From Edaphochlamys debaryana (lineage: Eukaryota; Chlorophyta; Chlorophyceae; Chlamydomonadales): a stretch of DNA of 64,000 nucleotides. Positions 1 to 12,000 of this stretch are shown here, in pieces. The position numbers and the translations under genes were made by a program. Below the pieces are notes generated by a model. That model saw only the letters and a program-made list of their open reading frames with translations. It was not told where the DNA came from and searched no databases. The number at the start of each line of letters is the position of its first letter. The first letter of the stretch is position 1. The stretch covers positions 310,001-374,000 of the forward strand of contig JAEHOE010000121.1 of assembly GCA_016858145.1 (NCBI GenBank), read 5' to 3'.

Positions 1-226
1 TAATGTCAAGCGAAGTGGTCCCACAACGTAGCGGGCCGGTCGCTGCCAAACCCAAGTTGCCGCATCGAGGTTGTCATCAGGGTCGGCACCGACGGCACGG
101 CCTGCTATACGGCCCCCGATTCACGTTTCTTTGTGAATTAAGGTCCTCCTTGTCCGCTCGACACGGAGAGGCCCGCCGCAGCACCTATGGACGGAGGCTT
201 GGTGTGGAGGACTCACGCCCGGCACA

Positions 227-3200
227 ATGTGTCGACTTATGTGCTATATTGGCCAGCCGCAGCTGCTGGCGGACATAGTGCTGTGGCCGGACCGGAGCAT
301 CATCAAGCAGGTGGGTGGGGACCTCAAGCACAAGGATTTGTCTGGACGTCGCCAATTTAGCCCTCGGGGCTCACCGCTCGCTGTGCCTTGCCTTCCGCAG
401 TCCTATGATGCTCGTGAAAGAAAAATTGACCACACTCTCCCATTTCACCTTGGTGGGTTCGCTCAAGGGCAGCTCCGTTGGCTGCGACCGGGGGTAGGGG
501 GGGGGCGGCCGCCAACGTGGCGCCACCTAGGGTTTTGTCCCCCGCCCCTCCCCACCCCCTCTCCCCACACCGGACTCGCTGCCGACGTTCCCTCTCCTGA
601 CCTGACATAGGTCACGGCAACCTAAACGGCGATGGCTTCGGCATCGGCTGGTTCAGCACGGAGCAGATGCGGGAGCGGGACCCCACGCCCTGCGTCTTCA
701 CCAGGTGGGGCCGCACGGCTGGCGCGGGCGCTGAGCCCCAAGCCGGGTTGCCGGATGTGGGTTGCGAGTGGTCCTCCGTGGAGGGCCCGGTAACCGACCC
801 CCCACCCGTACTCCCCACCCAACCTTCCGGTCTCCGAAAGTCACCCCCGCCCCACGCCCCAACCCAACCCGCTCCACACCGATCCCTGTCATCCACCCAC
901 CGCATGCATCCATGCACTTCATCCCCACTCCCGCCTTGCTCCCCTGCACCACCCCTGCACTACCCCTGTACCCCCCCAAACCCCAGCATCACGCCCGCCT
1001 GGAACAACGAGAACCTGTCCCGCCTGGCGCTCAAGATCGTGTCGCCGCTGGTGTTCGCACACGTGCGGGCCGCGTACCCGGGCATGCCCGTCAGGTGGGG
1101 GGCAAGGCGGGGCGAGGGTGTAGGAGGCCGCCGGTGCGCTGGACAGCAGCGGTGGGGGGCAAACACGGAGGGGTGCTGTGTGGGCTGTGAGGGTCTGGGC
1201 GGACGGGGGCCGCTGCCGTCTGGAGCTCAGGAGCCTTGCAAGTGGCCCGCTTTCGCCTGGCCTCACATCCGTGCGCTACCTCTTCCCGTTGCTCCGCCCC
1301 GCAGCGAGCAGAACTGCCACCCCTTCCAGTTCAGCCGCTACATGTGGATGCACAACGGAGTGGTGGCGGGATTCGCGCAGGTGGGGGTTGGGGCCACGGC
1401 GGGGGGTGCCGGGAGGGAGGCGGCGTGGGGGCGCGAGGAGAAAGACGAGGAGCTCTCGGAACTCCCTTTGCTGCCACCCACCCTGCCCGAACCTGCCGCC
1501 AAACCCGCCTCGCCCCCACCCCTCACCCCCCCTCCCACCCCCGACCCAGATCCGCCGCTCTCTGCTGGAAACGCTGTCCGATTGCGCCTACAACGCGGTG
1601 GCCTCGTTCCACTCCGACTCGGCTGTGTCCTTCGCGCTCTTCCTCAACCACCTGCCCGACGTGCGCGCGCAGCTGGCCCCGGACGTGCTCATCAAGGCCA
1701 TGCAGGCGCGTGCCTCTGCGGGAGACGGCGGACTGCGGTCCGGGGATGTGGGGGATGGGGGACTGCGGGGGTCGGGTGCTGTCGAGGCGCAGGGGTATGG
1801 CCATGCAGGCGCGTGCCTAGTGCGTGTGGAGGGCCGCCTGGTGCATATGTTTGGGGGGGGAGGGGCCGGGAGTGTGGTCCGCGGGGGTCCGGCCGTCTGG
1901 GTATTGGAGTGGAGCCCTCGCAAGGCACGGGGCAGAGGCACAGCAGCTCGGCGCAGGACGGAGCATGCGGGCCGACTGGCCCCGGCCCCAGCGGACCCAC
2001 ACAACGCCCCACACAACGCCCCACACAACGCCCCACACCGCACCCCCCCCCACACCCCTTCCACCTCCCCTCCCCCCCCCCACTGCCGCTCTATCTCTTC
2101 CTCCGCTCTCCAATGCTCCGAAAATCTCCCACCCCCCCACCCCCCAGGACACCATCTCCACCATCAGCGCCGTCCAGAAGAAGCACGGCATCACATCCGT
2201 GTCGCTGCTCAACTTCGTGCTCTCGGACGGCGTGACGCTCATCGCCACGCGCTTCGTGTCGCCCGAGTCGGAGGGCCCCGCATCGCTCTACTACGCAGAG
2301 GGGGCCTCCTTCGCGCGCACGCCCTCGGCGCCGCCGCCCGTGACGGGCGTGGGCGCGGGGCTGCCGCTGCCGCTGCTGCCCTCGCAGCCGCCGCAGCAGG
2401 GCTGCGGCGGCGGGGGCGGGGGCGGGGGAGGCGGGGGTGGGGGTGCAGCGGGCGGGGGAGGAGGAGGGGGAGGGGGAGGGGGTCCTCAGGGCTGTCCTGC
2501 GGCCGCGGCGGCCGCCAGCGGTACCGCGATTACGCAGGAGGGGTCGTACGAGCTGGGGTACGCGGCGCAGGGCCCCGGGGTGGTGTTCGTGGCTTCGGAG
2601 CCCATCACAGGTGGGGGTGCGGGGCGGCTTTGGGGGGGCACTTCGGGCAGGCTTGCGGGGGGCACATAGGGTAGGGATAGGACAGGGGCCCAGCTGTAGG
2701 GGAGTTCAGGTCGAGGTTGGCTTGGCCCAGGGCTGCTAGTGCTGCGGGTCCGCTGGGGGACAGGCACCGGCGACGCCCTCCCCACCCTCTCGCCTGCACC
2801 CCCCTTGCCCCCCGCACCCCTGCGACCCCTGGGACCCCGTCCTTCCCCCTCCCCCCCCCCCGCAGCCTCCGCCTCGGACTGGGTGGCTGTGCCCAAGAAT
2901 ACGGCCCTGGTGGTGACTCGGGAGAAGGGCGGCTTCCTCAACACCCTGCGCTGCCCGCTGCAGCCGTCGCCGCCGGCGCTGTCCGGCTCCCCCGCCGCCT
3001 CCCTGCCCCTGCCCCTGCCCCTGCCCTCCGGCCTCAACTCCCCCACGCCCCAAGCCATGCTCGCACTCCGCCGCTCCTCCGGCGGCGGAGCCGCCGCCGC
3101 CGCCGCCGGCCCCATCCCAGGCCTCCCACTCGTGGCTTCGGTCGGGCACGGACCAGGGAGCGGCACGCCTGGGGCGGTCCCGGGCTTGCCCTTCATGGAC

Positions 3201-6200
3201 CCTCAGCGGGACGTGTGCCTGTGCCTGGAGGCGCTCAGTAGGGGTATTACGGCCAAGAGCCGCGCATTTCTGGCGCCCAGGCCCTCGGGCCAGGGCTTGG
3301 CCAGCGCCGCGGGGCTCGGCTCGGCCGTGGGGCTCAGCGCCCTGGTCCCGGCGGGCGGGGTGGCGGCGGCGGCTGGTGCGGGTGTGGCTGGTGGGGGCGT
3401 TACGGCGGCGGCGGCGGCGGCAGCGACGGACCCGGACTTTGGGTCGCTGCCGTCACTGGGGCCTGCGCCGCCGTCGTTTGGGCCAGGCGTGGGCTCCGCG
3501 GGTGAGCGCTTGTGGTGGGCGATGCAGTCTCTCGGGCGACGGGAAGCGCAGCCGTGGCTGAAAACGGCGCACAATCGTGGCCTCACCCTACGGCCTCTCC
3601 GATGAAGCGCCATGTACCGCACCTGACCCTCCTGTCTGCGCCGCCCCCCCTCCCCCCGCCCCAGTCTTCCCCCACCACGTCAGCCGCCCCTCCATGGGGG
3701 GCCTGGGCCTGGGCCTGGGCGTGTCGCGGGCGGGGTCCACGGGCCTGGCCCTGGGTGAGCGGGGGTTGGGGGGAGGGAGCTTCGGGATGGGGGGTAGAAA
3801 GAGGCTGGAGAGCAGTCCAAGGAATGCTGGAGAGTGGCTGGAGAGAGGCTTGCCTGAACGACCTGTGACCTGGGGCTGCCTGGCCGTCGTGTGGCCCCGC
3901 TTTCCAGGCCTTCCGCGACCCCAACTCATCCCACCCCCCTCCCTGCCCCCCTCCCCCCAGACCTGCCGCTGCCCCCGCCCTCCGACTCGGACTCCCACGA
4001 CTTCATGCGCCTGGTGGGGCACGGGGGGCCCGTGACGGCCCTGGTGGTGTGCCCGCACCGCAGCCGCCTGTACACCTCGGGCGTGGACTGCAGCGTGCGG
4101 GTGAGGGGGTGTGTGGAGGGGAGGGGGGGGGGGGGAAACGCGGGTAGGGGGTGTGTGGAGGGAAGGGAGAGGATGAAGGGCTGGTCCAGGTTGGGAGACT
4201 AAAGAAAGGGATTGCAGGGGGCAGGAGGCGCCTGCACACTTCGGGCGTGGACTGCAGCGTGCGGGTGAGGGGGGGTGGGGCTGGCGAGGGGGAGGGCCGG
4301 GTTGGGAGGCCCGGGGCGGGTTCGGCAGGAGCGGAGGGATGGTAGTACATGTCGGCGCGCGCGGGAGGAGCAGCCAGGTCGTAGCTTGGAGCGTCCTACC
4401 TTTCCGCCCAACGCCCCCGCCCCGCTCACCACCCGTGTGCCCCCCCCCCCCCAGGTGTGGTCCCTCCGCGACAACGCCTGCCTGCACACGCTGGTGGGGC
4501 AGCGCAAGCCTGTGACTGCCATGAAGCTGTGAGCCGGGGGGGGGGGGACGGGGGTAGGGAGGGAGGGGCCAACGTGGGGAGACGGGGCAGGGGGAGGGGG
4601 GGTGCAGTTCAGGCGGAGGGCCCAGGGGAGGATACGGGAAGTGAGGAGGTGCCCGTGGGGGTGGGGGAGACACGGTGGCCATGCGAAAACGCGGTACCGG
4701 TACCTGCTGAACGCGTGGTCTCCCCCGTCGTGTCAATCCCGGCAGCCTGAGAACGCTTGTCACTGTTTCACGCGTCGTCCCTTCCACCATCGAGTGTCTC
4801 GTTCCCGCGACCACGTCTCCCCCGCAGGCGCGCGCACGGGCGGCTGCTCCTTGCAGCCAGTGGGCGCAAGATCCGGGTGTGGGACGCGGTGGGGTTCCGC
4901 TGCCTGCAGCTGATCAAGATCGCCGACTCGTGCGGCACCATCCGCTGCCTCGAGGTGCTAGGCCTCAGCAACCACCACCACCACTCGTCCAGCCGCCATG
5001 CCAACGGTAATAACGGTAACGGTCAGGGGCACCAGCTCTCGACCGTAACCGCCAACGGTCAGGCGGCGGCGGGCGGCGGCTCCGCCGCGGTGCCCATTGC
5101 GCCGCGGCGCAGCGCCGGCGGCGCCGGCGCCGGCCTGGGCGTCGGCAGCAGCAGCCTCAGCCGCCGTTCGGTTGACGCGAGCCCGCGTGACGGGCCGAGC
5201 AACGCCCTCGCGATCGGCATCCCCAACGGCAATGGCGGCGGCAGCTTCTCGCGACGATCGGTGGATATGGCCGGCGTGCCCAGCCCCAGTGGTGCCAGCT
5301 CCACTCAGCCGAGCTCGCTGGTCGGCTCACCCGGCGCGCATGGCCCCGTGGGCGGCGGTTTTGGCTCGTACGGCGGTTTCGGTTACGGCCCGCTGGCGGT
5401 GTACGGCAACGGCGGCGGATCCCGACGGAGCCTCCGCGGCTCGTCGGAGGACGGCGGCGGCGCGCCGAGCAGCGTGGCCTCCCTGGCGGAGGGCCTGCTC
5501 GCGACGCTACAGCTGGAAGACGTAACGCTCGGCGGCAGCACAACCGGTGCAGCGGGGTACGACAGTACGGCGGCGGGTGGGTACGGCGGATCCAGCGATC
5601 TGCGCGGCACGTCGCTGCTGTACGTCGGCTGCCAGGACACAACCGTCAAGGTGTTCACGCTGGACGAGGGCCAGCTGCTGGCGGCGGCGGCAGCCGGCGC
5701 CGCCGCCGCGGCCGCCGCCGCCGCCGTCGCGGCGTCGGCGGCGCCTGCGTCGCCGTCATCCACCTCCTCAGGCCACACCGTCGCGCCGCTGCCGCCGCGC
5801 CCCACGCTACCCCCCACCTCCCCGTTCGCGCCGCCGGCCGGCTCTGCCTCGCCGCCGCCCGCCGCCGCCGCCGCCGGCCCAGCCCAGCCGCCGCCGTGCC
5901 TCTCACGCGGCCCCTCCATCCAGCTCCGCTCGCCCTCCGCCTCGCTGCCCGGCCCCATTCCCTCGGCGCTGCTCCTCGGCGCCCACTCCCGAATGAGCAC
6001 CACGGGCGTGCAGGTGAGCGCGGGAGGGTGCGACGGAGCCATGCCGGAGACTGAGACTGCAGGACGTGGGGGTGAGGGAGGGCTGGCAGAGGAGGGCAGA
6101 CTGCCGGCCGGTACCTTGGCCGTCCTGCGGTCCACCCATCCCGCTCAGCTCATCCACCCTGAACCCCATCCCCCCACAACCGCGCCCCCCCCAGGGCCCC

Positions 6201-9048
6201 CCCGCGCTGCTGCCCCCCCGCATCATCTCCACGCCCGACGAGGCGGACCCCGCGGGCCTGTCGGACCTGGCGCCGCTGCTGGTCACGGCGGCGGACGGCG
6301 GGGCCCACGTGGGCCCCGTCAACTGCCTGGCGCTGTGCGGCCGCTACCTGTGCTCGGGAGGAGGTGGGGGCGGGCGCCGCGGGGTACCAGGCGGAGTTGG
6401 GGCGGGGGCGGGGTTGCATGGGGCGGGGCCGCGGGGAGGCGGGGCCGCGGAGCATGCCGGGTACGCGGCAAAGGTCAAGCGGAGGTCGGGTGGAAGCACC
6501 TATGACCCCATGTAATGTATAGCTGCCAATGGCGAACTGCCCAATCGCCATGTGTCGCCCAGGTGACGCCACGGTGCGTGTGTGGGACGCTGCCTCGCTC
6601 AAGCTGGTGGCCGTGCTGCGCGGGCACCGCGGCTCCGTGCTGTGCGTGCTGGGCCTGGGCGGCAACCTGCTGCTGAGCGGAGCACGCGACAACACCATCC
6701 GGTGAGCGGCGAGAGGGGGGGGCTGCGCCCGCGCAGCCTGCGGGCTGTGCTTAGCGTGCTGTGCGGCCGCACTCAACGCTGCTGTGCTTCACTTGACGCG
6801 CGCGCTGCTGTTACCGCCGCCTCCCTTACCTCTACTACGGTACCCCTCCTTCTTCCATCCCCTCCCACTGGCTGAGCAACTCCCATCTCTTTCTCTTTCT
6901 TTCTTTCTCCCCCCCCTCCCCTCCACCCCAGGGTGTGGGACCTGGACATGGACATGATGTGTCGCCGCACGCTGTCGGGACACAAGGACGACGTCACGGG
7001 CCTCTCGGCCATCACCCTGCACACGCGACTCAGCCCCACGGCGGCCCAAGCCGCGGCGGCGGCGGGGACCGGCGGCGGGGCGGCAGGCGCCGGGGCGGGA
7101 GCGGCGCCGGGAGGAGGCGCGGGAGGGGTGGGGGTGGGGGTGGGGGCGGGGGTGCCGAGCGGCGTGCTGACGCCCGGGGGCCGGTCGGTGGGTCTGGCTT
7201 CGACGGTGGTGGCGTCCTCCTCGGCGGACGGCACCGTGCGGCTGTGGTGGGTGGGGGTGTGCGGGGCGGGGTGGCGACGGGTTAAGGAGGGGTTAAGCAG
7301 GACGGTTGCGGCGGTGGGTGCGAGGTTCTAGCGTGTCGGAGTGACGTGGCGTCTCAGTGAAGGGCGGTCCGCGAGACCTGGCATGCTCGCTACCTCATTC
7401 ATCTTTTCCTCACGGCCCACGGCCCACGGACCACGCAACCCGCCCATCCCCCCTTCGCTCTCCAATGCTCCGAAAATCACCCCCATCCCCCCCCCCAGGT
7501 CCACCTCTTGGGCCTGCCTGTGTGTGCTGGCGCTGCCGGCCGCCTCCGGCCCCTCCGGCCCCTCCGGCCCCCCCGCGGCGCTGTGCTGCGCCGTCAGCCC
7601 CGAGCTGGCACTGGCGGGCTTTGCAGACGGAGAGGTGGGTGCAGGGGGCGTGGGGGGGTACTTAGTACAGAGGGGGTGGGAGCCGAGGGCGGGGTCAGGG
7701 ACGGGGGAAAACGGGTGGGGGCCTGTCAACATTCTCAGCCCCTTCAATCCCGAACTCCCTCTCGCCTCTCGGTCCCCACACGCCCCCGCACACCTCCCGA
7801 CACGCCCTACCTTCACCCCCTCTTTAACGAAACCCCCCAGGTCCGGCTGTGGCACACCGAGGACGTCCAGGCCGCCGTCCTGGCCCGCTGCCGCGCCGAG
7901 GCGGAGGCGGCGCACGACGCTTTGCGGGCCGCCTGTGGCTGCGTGGTGCACGCGGCGGAGGCGCGCGCGATGGCGGGGGCGGCGGCGGCGCTGCAGGTGG
8001 GGGCGGGTCCGCACGTGCTTGCGTGTGTTGGGGGCTGCTCGTGTGTCGCCCCTGTAGCCGCGTCAGAGCCGTAGTTTGTACGTGCGTGTGTGTTTTTGGG
8101 TGCGTGCTCTGCGGGATGGCGGAAAGGGTGGGAGAGGGGATGGGCGGTTTGGGCTGCTGTGCGTTGTGCAAAGGCCGGTTTTGATAGGCATCCGGAGGAC
8201 GGCCTGAATTGGATTGCGCGGGGTTTGATCCAAAACTACGAGTACGGGGAACTGTATCAAGAGTGGCCGCTTGCTTGGTGCCCGGCGGGGCCCTTTGCAG
8301 GTCCTGGATGCATCTGCCGAGTCCCTAGCGCGTGATGCAGAGCGGCGGGGCAGCGGCGGCGGCGTGCAGGAAGCACTGGCGCTCCTGGCGTCCAACCGCC
8401 AACCGCCGCCGCCGCCAGCGGCGGAGGCGGTTGGCGGCGGCGCGACGGACGTGGCGGCGGGCACGCCGCCGCCGTCGGCGGCGGAGAGCGCCGTTGCGTC
8501 GCACTCGGGCTCGACGACCCAACTGACGGCGTTACATGGGCTGGCGGCGCCGCCGGCCGGGTCTTCATCGTCCATGCTGACGTCACCCTCCCTGGCGCAC
8601 CTGATCCCGCGGCAAGGATCCAGCGGATCTACGGGCTCTGGATCCGGCCTGCCGCCTGCCGCCGCCGCCAAGGCGGCCCCGTCAGCGGATGGCGCCGGCG
8701 CCGCCACCGCCGCCGCCACAAGCGACGTCACCCTCAACCCCACGCCCTCTGGCGGCTCCGCCGCCGGCACTGACGGCGCCGCTGCCGCCGGCTGCCCCGC
8801 CGCCGCCGCCGCGGCGGTGCCGCCGACGGCCCCTTTCGCGGCCGCCATCTCTGCCGTACCGATCCACGTGCACGGCCGCAAGAGCCCCCTCAGCGGCGGC
8901 TCCGTCGCCAACCTGGCGGCGCTCATGGCAAATGCCTCCGCCGCCGCCGCCGCCGTCGCTGGCGGCGCCGCCGCCGCCGGCGGCCCCGGCTGCGGCGCGA
9001 CCAACTGCTCCGTGGTTGCCGCCGCCGCGGCGGCGGCGGCCCCGGCAG

Positions 9049-9081
<33 letters not shown>

Positions 9082-12000
9082 GTTACCCCGCCATGGTGCT
9101 TCCGGGCTTCGGGGCGCTCAGCGGCTTCTGCCACACCAGCGAGCAGCAGCTAGAAGCCGCGCTGAGGGAGTTCGTGCGGATCAAGACGGTGAGCTTACTG
9201 TCACGCTGCGCACACATTCCACCCTACCCATGTGGTCACACCCCGCACGCACTCACGCCTGGTCAAGTCCGTGCCACCTGCATAACGTTCATGCCCGACT
9301 TCGCCGCTCACCGCGTCCCTACCCCCCCTACCCCCCCTCCCCCCTCCCCCCCCTCCCCCCCCCTGTCAGGTCTCCGCCTCCCCCCTGCTCCGTGACGACT
9401 GCCACAAGGGCGCCAAGTTCCTGGCCAAGATGCTCGAGGGGCTGGGGGCGGACGTCAAGGTGGTCCAGGTGGGCCGCACACGCCGTAGGTTCCATAGATC
9501 CATAGATTCCATGGATCCACAGATTCCGTGGTGCAGGTGGGCAGCGCTTGGTTGGTGGCCCTGGCTCCCAGGATTCTCTGTGTTACGAGGTCAGGACTAG
9601 GTCCTGCGTTCCCGGTTCACCGGCCTCGCCGGCATGGGTCATGTCTCGCCGTGTGCACAGGAATGCGAATGGGTCGTCGGGTCAGGGATCTCCCGCACAC
9701 CTGTCTCCAAGCCCCTCCTCTACACTCCACCTCAATCTGTCACCCCGTCCATCCCCCCCCAAAGGTGTACGAGGACAAGAACCCGGTGGTGATTGGGCGC
9801 CTGGGGCACAACCCCGACAAGCCCACAGTCACATTCTACGGTGCGTGGATGGGTGGGATGCGGGGGGCGTAGAGCGCACGAGGGAGGCTGTATGGTGGCT
9901 CTTGCTCTCGCTTCCCTCCCTGTCCTCCCTCTCCCAAGCCTCCGCTGCCCAACTTGAGATCCTCCCCCCTCCGCCTCCTTCCCCCTCCACCCCCCCCACC
10001 CCACCCACCCACCCCAGGCCACTACGACGTGCAGCCCGCCGCCGAGCCCGACTGGGCTACCAACCCCTTCGAGCTCAACTCCGTCAACGACTACCTGTAC
10101 GGCAGGGGCGTCAGCGACAACAAGGTGGGCGCGTGTTCGACAACCCCAGCAGCACAGGGATCCAGGATTCGGTGGCTTTGTAGTAGGACCTCCACACACA
10201 CACCCCGGCCGCCGATGCATGCATACACCTCACGTGCCTCCTGATCCTGACCTCACCCCATCCCCATCCCCACCCTTTCCTCTACCCAGGGCCCCATCCT
10301 CGCCTTCATCTTTGCCGTACGCGAGCTCATGAACTCGTGCGGCGACTGTACGGCAGGGGGCGGCGGCGGCGGGGCGGGCGGCGGCGGCGGCGGGGGCCTG
10401 GGCCGGCTGCCCGTCAACGTGGCTTTCATCTTCGAGGGGGAGGAGGAGAACGGCTCGAGGGGCTTCGCGCAGGCCGTCACACAGAACCTGAGGTGAGGGC
10501 TGAGGAGGCGGCGGTGTTCGGATCTTGAGGTCTGGGATGCTCGGGGTTTCGTTGATGGTGGATTGTGGATCCGGAGGGAGGACGGCTGCCGGGGACGCGT
10601 CTGGCCCTGCCATGGTCGTTGGGTGCTCTCACGCTCTGAGACACGCTCTGCTGCCCGCCCCCCTTCCATCCCTTCGCCCACCCTCGACCTCGACCTCCCC
10701 CTTCGCCCTCCATTGCGTCGATCACCCCCACCCCACCCCACCCCACCCCACCCCACCCCGCCCCAGGTGGTTTGAGGGCACGCAGCTCATCATCATCTCC
10801 AACACCCTGTGGGTGGGCGAGAACGTGCCGTGCCTCACGTACGGCATGCGGGGCATGCTGAGCCTCACCGTGCAGGCAAGGGAGGAGGGGGGTGGGGGGA
10901 GGGGGCAAGGGGGGTTGTGGCGGGGAGCTGGGGGCCGTTGCTGGGGGCATCGACCCAAGCCGGCTGCAGCTCGGAGGTGGTGGCTACTGCTAGACCGCAC
11001 CGGTAACTTCCGCACCACAATCAAGCAAAGGACCCGCGAGTGGGGTGGTGCCCCCTCATCATCGCGCCCTACCTAACACCAATAGTAACCCCCCACCCAC
11101 GCACTCCTGCTTAGCTTCAAACACCCGAACCCCCCATCCCTGCGGCCCAGATCACGGGCCCCGAGCGCGACCTGCACAGCGGCAACGACGGGGGCGTGTT
11201 CGCTGAGCCCATGGTGGACCTGCTGCGGGTCATGGCCACCCTGGTTGGGCCGGGGGGCGTGGTGCAGGTGAGCGGGGGGGGGGGAGAGGGTGTGTTTAAG
11301 TCTGAGCGCGGGAGAAGCGTCTTTACGCCGGGGGAGGGGGGGGGGCGCCGGGAGGGGCACGAGCGGGGGCACGGCAGTGTAGGTGGCTTGGGCTGGGGCA
11401 GGAGTCGAAGGGGAGACAGGCGGACGGGCGGGCGGGCGGACGGGTGAGAGGCGCTGGGGTGGGGTGCTCCGTGCCCGGACAAGGTCCCGACGCCCTCGCT
11501 ATCCTCCTCCGGAGGGGCGCACGAATGAGCCCGCGGCTGGGATGCGGCTCTGGGCATTGGCCGGTTGGATGCAGGGTCCCACGCCCCGTGCGCCCCATCT
11601 CCCCACGCCCTGCATGACTCCCCTTGCCCTCCCTATCCCCCCCCCCACTCCGTGGTTTCCAGTTGGTCAAGCGATTGCCCCTACCCCCTACGCCCCCCCC
11701 CCCAGGTCCCCGGCTTCTACGATGACGTGGAGCCGGGGCTGATCGAGCTGGCCTGGACCTCCCTGGAGGGGAGCGAGGAGTTCTCACTGGAGGGCTACAA
11801 GGTGGGGGTTGGGGGACAAGGTGGGGGGCAGGGGGTGGGGGCCAATGTGTCATGGGCATACGGGATACGGCGTAGGGGATGCACGTGCGAAGCATGGTTT
11901 GTATGGCCACTGGGGGGGGGGCCGGGGCGGGGGCAGAGCAGGCGGGAGGGGGCATGCGGTGCATCCTGATCCGGCGCCCAGCCTGCCCCGCGCTCTTGCA

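Noticed and set aside
3588..4814. Minus-strand open frame of 408 codons
   Set aside because: It is the Pro/His-rich shadow of coding exons and C-rich introns of the plus-strand DUG fusion.
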